A stretch of 24,779 bases of DNA from CBDDKW01 sp965230425 (GTDB lineage Bacteria > Pseudomonadota > Gammaproteobacteria > UBA1113): the NCBI GenBank assembly GCA_965230425.1, contig CBDDKW010000001.1, positions 1-24,779 on the forward strand. Direction: 5' to 3'. How positions within the stretch are numbered: position 1 is the first letter of the stretch; the number at the start of each line of letters is the position of its first letter. The position numbers and the translations under genes were made by a program. Shown here piece by piece: positions 1-7,810 of this stretch. The notes under the pieces were generated by a model. It saw only the letters and a program-made list of their open reading frames with translations. It was not told the origin of the DNA and ran no database searches.

Positions 1-170
1 ACTGGATTAGGAAAATCTAAACCGAAATAATGTAAGGGTTCATGGGTGATATATTGTGGTGTTTTGAGTAAATTTAATTTATAAGCCCAATTTAATAGGG
101 TTAAGGTCAGGTGATGAGCTGTTTCTGCCGGTAGTAAAAACAATAATGGACGCAGTAATCGATAGAGCAT
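1..170 (-). CDS. pyrD: Dihydroorotate dehydrogenase (quinone), N-terminal part
   Basis: This is the 5' end of a gene that runs off the left edge. Translating the reverse strand from the ATG at 168-170 gives 56 residues, starting MLYRLLRPLLFLLPAETAHH and ending GLDFPNP at the edge. This matches the N-terminus of class 2 (membrane-associated) PyrD: an amphipathic helix with the PE-x-AH pattern, then the G-L-x-F-x-NP stretch that precedes the FMN-binding barrel. Class 2 enzymes oxidise dihydroorotate to orotate with quinone as acceptor, the fourth step of pyrimidine synthesis, at the inner membrane. It starts 1 nt after the 5'-nucleotidase stop codon, so it is probably the last visible gene of the addB-addA-nucleotidase operon. 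Purine-rich AAGG/GAGG sequences lie just upstream. The identification rests on the N-terminus alone; the catalytic part is outside the window. Confidence 0.8.
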   Translation of the reverse strand, partial: MLYRLLRPLLFLLPAETAHHLTLTLLNWAYKLNLLKTPQYITHEPLHYFGLDFPNP

Positions 171-171
171 C

Positions 172-1077
172 TTAGCCTTTAGCCTCATTAATAATACCAT
201 GAGGAACGTGACCCGTGGCAACATGTTCGCGCGTGGCATCGCAATGACCCTGTTGATCATCAAAGAAAATATCCGCAGCAAAGGCTTTGAGGAATTCACC
301 CTTATTCATACCGCCGAGGAATAAAGCTTCATCAATACGAATGTTCCAGGAGCGTAAGGTATTTACCACGCGTTCATGAGCGGGAGCATCGCGAGCCGTG
401 ACTAAGGCCGTGCGTAATGGGCATTCATCCGTGGGGAATTTACCTTGAATACGGTGTAAAGCGTCGAGAAAACCTTTAAAGGGACCATCCTGTAAAGGAG
501 TCTTCGCCGCTTTGGTTTCGCTTTCTTTAAAGGCGGTTAAGCCCTGTTGTTGAAAGATGCGTTCAGCTTCATCAGAAAATAACACTGAGTCACCATCAAA
601 GGCAATGCGTAATTGGCTGGAATGGCTTTGCTGAGTTGAAGAGGGTAATAAGGTTGCTGCCGCACAGCCAGCATTTAATGCTCGCAGGACATCATTACCA
701 TGGGTGGATAAAAATAAATGTGAACCAAAGGCAGACACATAGGGGTAAGGACTTTTGCCATTGGTAAATGCCGCGCGGGTGATATTCAAGTCATGTTCTT
801 TAATGCTATTAAAAATTCGCAAACCGGTATCAGCGCTGTTGCGTGACAGTAAAATCACTTCTACTAAGCTGGCTTGAGTTTCTGGGTCGTTGAGATTAAG
901 GAGCTTTTTAACCAGTGGGTAGGCAACGCCAGGTTCGAGAATTTTATTTTCATTGTCTACTTGATATTGCAGATAAGCATCGATACCTTCATTTTCAAAG
1001 ATGGCATGGCTTTCGTCCAAGTTGAATAAGGTACGTGAAGAAATACCTACTACTAATTTGTTTCCCAGATCTGTCAT
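172..1077 (-). CDS. Cytosolic 5'-nucleotidase (cN-I family)
   Basis: A 301-aa protein of the 5'-nucleotidase family related to vertebrate cytosolic 5'-nucleotidase I, which removes phosphate from nucleoside monophosphates. Visible signatures are LVVGISSRTLFNLDE near the N-terminus, AFTNGKSPYPYVSAFGSHLF in the middle, and IAFDGDSVLFSDEAERIF, whose FDGD (about residues 160-163) carries the HAD-type aspartates. A C-terminal FFDDQQGHC segment probably supplies metal-binding acids. A GTG start at 1092 would add five residues. I prefer the ATG at 1077 because it overlaps the upstream addA stop as ATGA and has GGGAG about 9 nt before it. Translation is therefore probably coupled to addA. No signal peptide. 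It shares a transcript with pyrD, which fits nucleotide balance. The exact substrate cannot be read from sequence. Confidence 0.85.
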   Translation of the reverse strand: MTDLGNKLVVGISSRTLFNLDESHAIFENEGIDAYLQYQVDNENKILEPGVAYPLVKKLLNLNDPETQASLVEVILLSRNSADTGLRIFNSIKEHDLNITRAAFTNGKSPYPYVSAFGSHLFLSTHGNDVLRALNAGCAAATLLPSSTQQSHSSQLRIAFDGDSVLFSDEAERIFQQQGLTAFKESETKAAKTPLQDGPFKGFLDALHRIQGKFPTDECPLRTALVTARDAPAHERVVNTLRSWNIRIDEALFLGGMNKGEFLKAFAADIFFDDQQGHCDATREHVATGHVPHGIINEAKG

Positions 1078-4000
1078 TGTGAATACTCCCACTCAATCCA
1101 TTGTTGAATCAATGGAAAATATAATGCTAAGCCAATGGGGCGTTGTTCTAGTTGCCATAGTATATCACCATATTGTTGTAATTGGGCAGCATATTTTTGT
1201 TTTTGCTGATGCAAAAATTGCTCAATGTTTTCAGTCTGGTCTTGAGGCTGACTCGTTTTATAATCAATGATCCAACGTTTGCCTGTGTCGTCAATAAAGG
1301 TGCGGTCGATAATAAAATGCTGGCTGTCATGTGCTTGTTGCAGGGTAAAGCCTTGCTCACAGGCGGATTCAGTATGGCTATTGTCTAAAATCCAACAGCC
1401 CTTGGGATCGACAAGGATATTGACTATGGCGTTTTGTGTAGCCATGAGAGCAGCAGGTACCTGTTCAGGTAATACCCCTAAGTGCAGTAGTGCATGATGC
1501 CAAGCTTGTTGGTAGTGGTTTAAATCTTTAGTTTGCCAGTGTTGGTAGCCTTGCTCGGTAATTTGTTGTAATAGGCGATGCACCAGAGTACCGGTGTGTT
1601 TTGCTTGTTCTTGTTGATAGTCTATACACCAATGCTGGCTGGGGGGGCGGAAGCTAGCTGTGGTGATAGCTTCTTGTTCCTCAAAGAAAGAACTCTCCCC
1701 AGCTTGCGGGGGAGTCAGGGCGCTGGGGTTTCCCAAGGGGAGAGCGCAAGCTCCCCTTGGGTCGCCGTCGGCGCGGGTTTCCCGCGCAGGCGAAATCATA
1801 TCAGGAAACAATTGCGGTCGCTTGCGACCGAATTGTTGGAACCAGGCACTGCTAAAACGTTGCAAGTTTGCTGGTGCAGTTTCAAGTAGTGCATCCTCTG
1901 TCTCTGTGATTATATCTGTGCAGACTGCTGCTTGCTGTTCTTGCGTTGTTAAGTTCTGTAAAAACAGCGGCCATAAATGATATAAAAAACTGGTTTTATG
2001 GGGTGCAGTGAATTCGCCATCAGCCTGTTGATACAGTGATGCGAATAGGTAAAGCTGCTGTTTCGCGCGGGTGGTGGCTACATAGAGTAGGCGTAACATT
2101 TCATAATAGCTTTTGCTTTTATCCTGGTCGCGAATATAGTTGAAGATAGGATCCTCAGTTTGGCCACTGGCTTTAATGGGAGCTAATAAGAGATCGCTCT
2201 GACCATTTGCTAGAGGGCGTTCCATCCAGGCCAGCAGTGGCGATTTATCCGCAGCAGCACGCCGCTCTAATCCGGGAATAATCACATGGTCAAACTCTAA
2301 ACCTTTGGCCTTATGAATAGTCATCACTTGAATGCTGGGATCTGCATGAGGATTAGGTTCAGCATACAAGTGTAATAATTGCTTCTCAAGATATTCAAGG
2401 TCAGTAATACCACCGGCTGTTTCTAAACGTTCTAAGAGATTAAAATATGCCTCAGCATCATGTTCGGCATGGGGATCATCTAAATAATAATGACTGCCAA
2501 GGTCTTGCCAAATATTTTCTACCCAAGTGCGCATCGGCAGGCGGCCACGTTGTTGTAAATGGCGCTGAAAAATCTGCCTGATATGTTGTACGCGGATTAA
2601 GCCATCCGCGGATAAGCCTAAGTCAGTGTCTGTTTGATTGAGTTGTTCCCACACAGTTAACTCACGTCCTGTATCGGTACCGGCGAGACCGTATAAATCC
2701 TCTAGGGTTAAACCACACCAAGGCGAACGTAAAATAGCTAACCAGGCGATCCGATCGGCAGGGTGGAGTAAGGCGCGAGTTAAAGCTAATAAATCTTGCA
2801 CCACAGTACGATCCGCCAGCCGTTCGATTTCAATAGCTTGAAATTTAATATTGGCTTGATGTAAGCACGGCAAAACATCATAAAGATGGGTGCGTGCGCG
2901 TACTAAGATGGCAATGCTATGTTCTGGGTGCGCTTGTTTGATGTGCTGGATGATTTGAATGATTTGTAAGCTTTCTGCATTTTCGTCATCACTATTAATC
3001 AGTGGCAATAATTGTATATTATTATCTGCACTGACTTGGCTAAAGGGTACCGAGGCATGATAACTCACCGCACCTTGAGCAATATTTTCAACAGCAGGAA
3101 AAGCAAAACTAAAGAAATCATTATTCCAATTAACAATGTCAGCATTGGAACGGAAATTAACTTGTAACTTCAGTGGCTGCAGGGCGATATGGCCGATGCC
3201 TTCGGTACGAGCACGCATGAATAAGCCCACTTCCGCCTGGCGAAAGCGATAAATCGACTGCATGGGGTCGCCTACTAAGAATAAGCTGCGATTATCACCC
3301 TTGTGCCAGCCCGTGGTTAAGCGCTTAATCAGTTGGTATTGGGAAATAGATGTGTCTTGGAATTCATCGATTAGTAAATGACGGATTTGATAATCGAAGA
3401 ATAGGGCAAGATCCGTAGGCGCGTCATCAGTGCCAAGAGCGTGTAAAGCGCGGCTAGCAATTTCAGTAAAATCTACTTTGCCATGGGTTTGAAAAATTAC
3501 GGTTAACTGGGCCACAAGAATCGGCAATAAATGGCTAAGTTGACAAATCATATCCCATTGTTCGGGCGAATAAATTAACCCCGGGGTTTTCAAGAGATTT
3601 TCCAAGGCATAACGTAAGCCTTCGGTTTCACCGAGGGTGGCTAACATAGCCAACATACGCTGCTTCATGCTTTTTAATTGTTCGCGCTCTGCCTCTGTTG
3701 TGGCTGAACTAGCCGCAGGGAAGCCTTGGTTTTTAGTGACAGTTTTGCGCCAATCATAGTCCTTTTTAAGCAAATACTTGGCGATGGTGAGCCATTGTTC
3801 ATAGGCACTGATATGGCAGTTGGGTAATTGTTGTAAATGTAATAAATCTGCTAATTGATTATCCATTTGCAGATGATTCATTTGCTCTGCGGCGAAGTAC
3901 AATAAGGCGAGTAATTCTTGACGTAGAGACTGATCGGGATCGATTTTTTCAAGTTGTGTCGCTAAAGATTGTAGCGCATCATCAGCGATCCGTATTAAGG

Positions 4001-4670
4001 CTTGGTTGAGTTCTGTATGGAATGCCTCGGTATCATTGCCCACTAAGTGCGGCAACCATTGTTCGCGACAGTAGAGCATATTGATTAATAATTTTTTAGC
4101 TTTAAAAGTATCATTATCAATATGCAGTAAGAGTTTGGCGATGGCGTCACTCCAAGGCAAGTCCTCTTCTAGGTGACTTAATATTTCATCGGCAGCTTGC
4201 TCATACAAGTGATGTTGATCATCGGTGATATCGGGTTGGGCACCAAATTGTGATAACAGTGGCATACGCCGTGTGAGTTTGGCGCACAAGGCGTCGATGG
4301 TAAGTACTTGTAGGCGGTTAGGATTATCCAGTAATTGCCATTGTAATTCATGGTTGCGTTGAAGTACGCGTTTTGCCAATTTCCATGTTTGTTGCGCATG
4401 TGCCTGTTCAGGTAGGGTATCCGTTTGTGCCGCGTTGTGTAGTGCCATGATAATACGGCTGCGCATTTCCGCGGCTGCTTTTTTAGTAAAGGTAATAGCC
4501 ACAATTTCTTCTGGTACTTTTTCCGCATGGCTGAGTAATACTAAAAAACGTTGGGTAAGTAATTCGGTTTTACCGGATCCTGCCGGGGCTTGCACAATAA
4601 AAGATTGGCTTGGATCTAAGGCTCGTTCACGTGCTGCTGCATCAGGAATTTGTTGTGTTGTTTTTGTCAT
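1074..4670 (-). CDS. addA: AddA-like UvrD-type helicase-nuclease
   Basis: A 1198-aa superfamily 1A helicase fused to a C-terminal PD-(D/E)XK nuclease, the architecture of AddA/RecB. Motifs in order: Walker A APAGSGKTE (28-36); AITFTKKAAAEM (motif Ia); Walker B IDEFQDT (D435, E436); VGDPMQSIYRFR (motif III, about 463-475); VNFRSN (motif IV); TIHKAKGLEFD (motif V, about 784); YVATTRAK (motif VI, about 860); and DRTFIDDTGKRWIIDYKTS, with D1122, D1136 and K1138 as the likely nuclease residues. With AddB it would unwind and resect double-strand ends for RecA loading. It starts 2 nt after the addB stop, with GAGGA at the end of addB as ribosome site. Residues about 959-993, in the linker before the nuclease, are encoded by a GC-rich palindromic insertion (see 1691-1796). 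All motifs are intact, so the gene is probably functional. Confidence 0.9.
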   Translation of the reverse strand: MTKTTQQIPDAAARERALDPSQSFIVQAPAGSGKTELLTQRFLVLLSHAEKVPEEIVAITFTKKAAAEMRSRIIMALHNAAQTDTLPEQAHAQQTWKLAKRVLQRNHELQWQLLDNPNRLQVLTIDALCAKLTRRMPLLSQFGAQPDITDDQHHLYEQAADEILSHLEEDLPWSDAIAKLLLHIDNDTFKAKKLLINMLYCREQWLPHLVGNDTEAFHTELNQALIRIADDALQSLATQLEKIDPDQSLRQELLALLYFAAEQMNHLQMDNQLADLLHLQQLPNCHISAYEQWLTIAKYLLKKDYDWRKTVTKNQGFPAASSATTEAEREQLKSMKQRMLAMLATLGETEGLRYALENLLKTPGLIYSPEQWDMICQLSHLLPILVAQLTVIFQTHGKVDFTEIASRALHALGTDDAPTDLALFFDYQIRHLLIDEFQDTSISQYQLIKRLTTGWHKGDNRSLFLVGDPMQSIYRFRQAEVGLFMRARTEGIGHIALQPLKLQVNFRSNADIVNWNNDFFSFAFPAVENIAQGAVSYHASVPFSQVSADNNIQLLPLINSDDENAESLQIIQIIQHIKQAHPEHSIAILVRARTHLYDVLPCLHQANIKFQAIEIERLADRTVVQDLLALTRALLHPADRIAWLAILRSPWCGLTLEDLYGLAGTDTGRELTVWEQLNQTDTDLGLSADGLIRVQHIRQIFQRHLQQRGRLPMRTWVENIWQDLGSHYYLDDPHAEHDAEAYFNLLERLETAGGITDLEYLEKQLLHLYAEPNPHADPSIQVMTIHKAKGLEFDHVIIPGLERRAAADKSPLLAWMERPLANGQSDLLLAPIKASGQTEDPIFNYIRDQDKSKSYYEMLRLLYVATTRAKQQLYLFASLYQQADGEFTAPHKTSFLYHLWPLFLQNLTTQEQQAAVCTDIITETEDALLETAPANLQRFSSAWFQQFGRKRPQLFPDMISPARETRADGDPRGACALPLGNPSALTPPQAGESSFFEEQEAITTASFRPPSQHWCIDYQQEQAKHTGTLVHRLLQQITEQGYQHWQTKDLNHYQQAWHHALLHLGVLPEQVPAALMATQNAIVNILVDPKGCWILDNSHTESACEQGFTLQQAHDSQHFIIDRTFIDDTGKRWIIDYKTSQPQDQTENIEQFLHQQKQKYAAQLQQYGDILWQLEQRPIGLALYFPLIQQWIEWEYSQ
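1691..1796 (+). repeat. GC-rich palindromic element inserted in frame in addA
   Basis: About 106 bp and about 69% GC by hand count, clearly richer than the flanks. Three hairpins in a row on the plus strand: CTCCCC 1695-1700 with GGGGAG 1709-1714; a perfect 11-bp stem CCCAAGGGGAG 1732-1742 with CTCCCCTTGGG 1751-1761; and a nested stem TCGCC 1762-1766 with GGCGA 1789-1793 enclosing GCGCGGG 1771-1777 with CCCGCGC 1781-1787. It encodes about 35 Pro-, Gly- and Ala-rich residues of AddA on the minus strand without breaking the frame. A diverged copy with the same hairpin order lies at 20591-20698. The style resembles Rickettsia palindromic elements, which also sit in genes in frame; relationship to that family is not claimed. 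Confidence 0.8.
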
Positions 4671-4672
4671 GT

Positions 4673-7354
4673 TTATTCCTCAGCTACCGCTTCATGTTCA
4701 ATGCTGCTCACATCGGTTGCATTAATTCTACACAGAGTATGCAGATCACAATGGGCGCAGGTGGTTACTGGGTTCTTCGGTGCTACCGCGGCATAGCCAT
4801 GACTAAATTCCTGGGCTAAGCTATGCAAGCAATCATTCCATTCGGCAATTTGTTGCGACCAAGTCTCGGCTTTATCGGCGTTGTTCAGTTTACTAAAGCT
4901 ATTTACTTGATTGACTAAGTCTGCCTCTTCAGTAATACCCTTAAAGCGTAAATCGTCTTGACGCATTTGCGCGAATAATAAACCCGCAATGGGTTGTTCT
5001 TGACTGCTTGAGTGAATAACACAGTACAAAGGTAATTGTGGTTCATTAGGTCGGTGACTAAACCAGTCCAGTGGGGTGCTGCTGCCAGTTTTATAATCGA
5101 TAATTAACCAACGGCCATCATCTAATTCATCAATGCGATCCACGCGTAAGTTAATCTGCAAATCAGCAAAGCGCGTTTCCAGGGTTTGTTCTGTGGCAAT
5201 CACGGTGAATGGGTGGCGTTGTTTTTCTTGTTCTAGCCAATTGAGTAATAATTGTTGTAATCGTTGTGTTTCTAATTGGAGTAAACGCAAGGGTTGCTGT
5301 TCATGAGGGAATAACTCATTGATAGCTTGGCTAATGATTTTGCTGATGAGATCTTGTAGGGTGGCTTCGTTGGCGGCCTGCAGTTGTGCATGGGATTGTA
5401 AGCTTTGCCATAATAATTCACAGCAACGGTGCACTAGGCTACCTTTGGTCATGGGATCAATGCCAGGACTGGGGTAATCTAGGGCACTAGCATTGAGGCG
5501 TAATTCAGCAAAGGCGCGAAATGGACACGCGGCTTGTAATTTAAATAGAAAGCTGCCGCCATTCACGGCATTTTTCTCGATAATCTCTGGGCCAAATTCG
5601 TCGTTTAAATATTCTAATAAGGCATACTCAGGTTTTTCACGGTATTTAGGTGCTAAGCTGGCTAGCTCAGTAGCGTCTACATGAGGATAATGGGTGATGA
5701 GCGGGCTGCCTTGTAAACTGGTATCTGCCTCACGTTGTGGGTAGCTAAAAATAATATTTTGCTTACAGTGTTTGATGAAGGTATCCATGAGTAATTGGCT
5801 AAATTCATACTCGCGCTCAGCACTGGCGTGGGGTAACTTTAATTGCTTTTGTAATGATAATGGGATGAAAGGGTTAGGTTCCGGTGCTGGTGGCCATTGG
5901 GCATCATGTAAGCCCATGATCCAGAGCTTATCAAAGGGCATACCCGTTGCTTCTAATAAGCCTAGTACTTGAATAGGGGTATCTTCGGTACGGATTTGGA
6001 AGAGGGTTTCTCGAGCTAAATTTTCCATAATCTTCAGCATGGCTGCAAAATCAATGTCTGGGTAAATAAGATCTAATTGCACTGCTTCCAGCAGCAAGCG
6101 TTGCCAACGCTCAACAATTTGATATTCCGTACTATTTAAACCTCGATCACCAGGCCAGCCTAGACAACGCCACTGTTGCTGGAACAGGGCGACCCAGGCA
6201 CTGGGCTTTTGTTTGAGTTCGGCCTTGGGTAGAAGTTTTTGTAATTCATAAAGTGCATGAGTGAGATAGCGGCATTCTTGCTTATTCGTGGTAGTGGTAT
6301 TGTTGCTCAAAATATAGAGTAATTGTTTAAAGCTAAAAGCTGTTTGGTTAAGACTACGGAGTTGCGCATCTAATCGTGCACGGGCGGCGTATTCTAGCTC
6401 ACTCGCGCCTAAGTGCGGCGACAGCAACAGCGCACTAATTTGGCTAAGGGCTAAGCTGGGTTGATTGAGGCTTAACACTGTTAGCGCGCAGTGGATGAGT
6501 GATTGATCACTTAAGGCACTACCGCCGGAAATATTATAGGGCTGCTGCTCTGCGTTACTACCTTCAGCTTGGAAGGTGGTTGCGAAGATGCGTTCAATAC
6601 TGGGTCGTATGTCTGCTAAGTTCGGTACCACACAACCAATACGTTCGCAGTCTGCAGATTGAGTCTTTGCCCATTGTGCCATGGCGTAAATTTCTTGCTC
6701 GGTGCTGAGTAAGCTGGTTTGCTGACATTCACCGGCATATTCTGCTTGGAAGAATTCAACCTGTATGTGTTTTTGCTTGAGAACAGTGAGTAATTGTTGT
6801 AACTGCGGTGGGATCTCGGTAAAACCAATCAAGGTAATACGGTTGCCGATCTCATAGTGGCCTTGTTCAATTAATGGATATAGTAACTGGCTCAGCATGG
6901 AGCTATCGAGCCATTGTTTATTTTGGCACTCTGCGATATAGGCTGAGGACCATTGCAAGAACATGTCACAGTCAGGTACGTGAAAGTCCGCTAACTGTTG
7001 TGTAGGAATTTGCCATTGTTGTAATAATTGCCACGCCTTTAAAGCGCGCTGTGCTGTGCCATGGGGTTGCAAGAGATAGTCGGCTGCGGGTGAGGCTAAA
7101 ATAATTTGCTCCCATAGGGCCAAGCATTGACTGTTATTTAGTAGATAATGGTGGATGTGGCCAGCATCTAAGCCTTGTTGGTAGAGTTGGGCTAGCCAAG
7201 TGTTAAAGGCGTAGATAGTCGGTGATGTCCATACGGTTTGCTGCTGCTTAGTTTGTAGCCGGTCATAACTGGCGTGTAAGTAGGTCGCAAGCCGCTGGTT
7301 GGCGGTAAGTAGTAAATCACCCTCTTGGTAATGTGTTAATAATTGTTCAAACAT
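4673..7354 (-). CDS. addB: AddB-like PD-(D/E)XK nuclease, DNA repair
   Basis: An 893-aa protein with a C-terminal RecB-type nuclease domain: RVDRIDELDDGRWLIIDYKT, D753 and K755, followed by QLPLYC. Four cysteines match the AddB iron-sulfur pattern: C610 (ACPFRAF) before the nuclease, then C866, C869 and C875 spaced C-x2-C-x5-C near the C-terminus. In AddB these hold a [4Fe-4S] cluster that pins the nuclease domain. No Walker A is visible in the N-terminal half, unlike Bacillus AddB. That suits the roughly 900-aa proteobacterial 'probable DNA repair protein' branch of the AddB family. It is first in the operon with addA 2 nt downstream, so the two are likely partners. The ATG at 7354 fits the family N-terminus, but no convincing Shine-Dalgarno site precedes it. 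Confidence 0.85.
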   Translation of the reverse strand: MFEQLLTHYQEGDLLLTANQRLATYLHASYDRLQTKQQQTVWTSPTIYAFNTWLAQLYQQGLDAGHIHHYLLNNSQCLALWEQIILASPAADYLLQPHGTAQRALKAWQLLQQWQIPTQQLADFHVPDCDMFLQWSSAYIAECQNKQWLDSSMLSQLLYPLIEQGHYEIGNRITLIGFTEIPPQLQQLLTVLKQKHIQVEFFQAEYAGECQQTSLLSTEQEIYAMAQWAKTQSADCERIGCVVPNLADIRPSIERIFATTFQAEGSNAEQQPYNISGGSALSDQSLIHCALTVLSLNQPSLALSQISALLLSPHLGASELEYAARARLDAQLRSLNQTAFSFKQLLYILSNNTTTTNKQECRYLTHALYELQKLLPKAELKQKPSAWVALFQQQWRCLGWPGDRGLNSTEYQIVERWQRLLLEAVQLDLIYPDIDFAAMLKIMENLARETLFQIRTEDTPIQVLGLLEATGMPFDKLWIMGLHDAQWPPAPEPNPFIPLSLQKQLKLPHASAEREYEFSQLLMDTFIKHCKQNIIFSYPQREADTSLQGSPLITHYPHVDATELASLAPKYREKPEYALLEYLNDEFGPEIIEKNAVNGGSFLFKLQAACPFRAFAELRLNASALDYPSPGIDPMTKGSLVHRCCELLWQSLQSHAQLQAANEATLQDLISKIISQAINELFPHEQQPLRLLQLETQRLQQLLLNWLEQEKQRHPFTVIATEQTLETRFADLQINLRVDRIDELDDGRWLIIDYKTGSSTPLDWFSHRPNEPQLPLYCVIHSSSQEQPIAGLLFAQMRQDDLRFKGITEEADLVNQVNSFSKLNNADKAETWSQQIAEWNDCLHSLAQEFSHGYAAVAPKNPVTTCAHCDLHTLCRINATDVSSIEHEAVAEE

Positions 7355-7810
7355 GGGTGGTAGTTAGTTTCCTAGGTATTGGTGCCAGCCTGCATTCATC
7401 GCAAGTCCGAGATTACCGTATTCAGTGCTAAATGGGTAGAGATCCGTAGCATTTATTAGGGTGTTATACACAGAAACTGGTTTGTAACGGTACAGTAACA
7501 TTCCATTGATAATTAAGTTTGAATAAAAATGAAGTAGTTCGCATAACCAATTGAATTATAACGATATTTTTATTTCGGTGCAAAGTGTGTCCAATTTGTC
7601 ACAAAAGGCTTGTTTTCGCGCCTTTTACGCCTTAAAAATTTGTTTTTCCACAAACTTATCCACAGGTTCTGTGGGTAAGTTAAATTTAGTTTGTTCTCAT
7701 TAACTTAGCTAGCAAGAGAATACGAAATTTACCTAGTTTTTAGGTATGTGTCATGGTGTTGGAAGCAATGAGTGCTCGGCCCAAGCGGGAGGATTTAAGT
7801 AGTGACAGGG
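7355..7810. other. 456-nt non-coding gap with DnaA-box cluster
   Basis: No convincing ORF. It must hold the addB promoter and the 3' end of the spoVR transcript. DnaA-box matches: TTATACACA 7464-7472, TTTTCCACA 7644-7652, TTATCCACA 7656-7664 (identical to E. coli R1), and on the other strand TTACCCACA 7670-7678 (one mismatch). The last two form an 11-bp inverted repeat, CTTATCCACAG with CTGTGGGTAAG, around a 3-nt loop. AT-rich stretches lie at about 7553-7577 and 7628-7647. A 6-bp hairpin, TACCTA with TAGGTA, lies at about 7731-7747, but it is too weak to call a terminator. The region could be a replication origin, a DnaA-titration site or a DnaA-controlled promoter. Confidence 0.55.

Noticed and set aside
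1078..1092. GTG start at 1092 for the 5'-nucleotidase
   Set aside because: The GGGAG ribosome site lies inside this extension and fits the ATG at 1077, which also overlaps the addA stop as ATGA.
1578..1980. Plus-strand ORFs of 103 and 106 aa opposite addA
   Set aside because: They are shadows of addA, kept open by the GC-rich palindromic insertion. No start signals.
7731..7747. TACCTA/TAGGTA hairpin as spoVR terminator
   Set aside because: Only 6 AT-rich pairs and no U-run on the minus strand.
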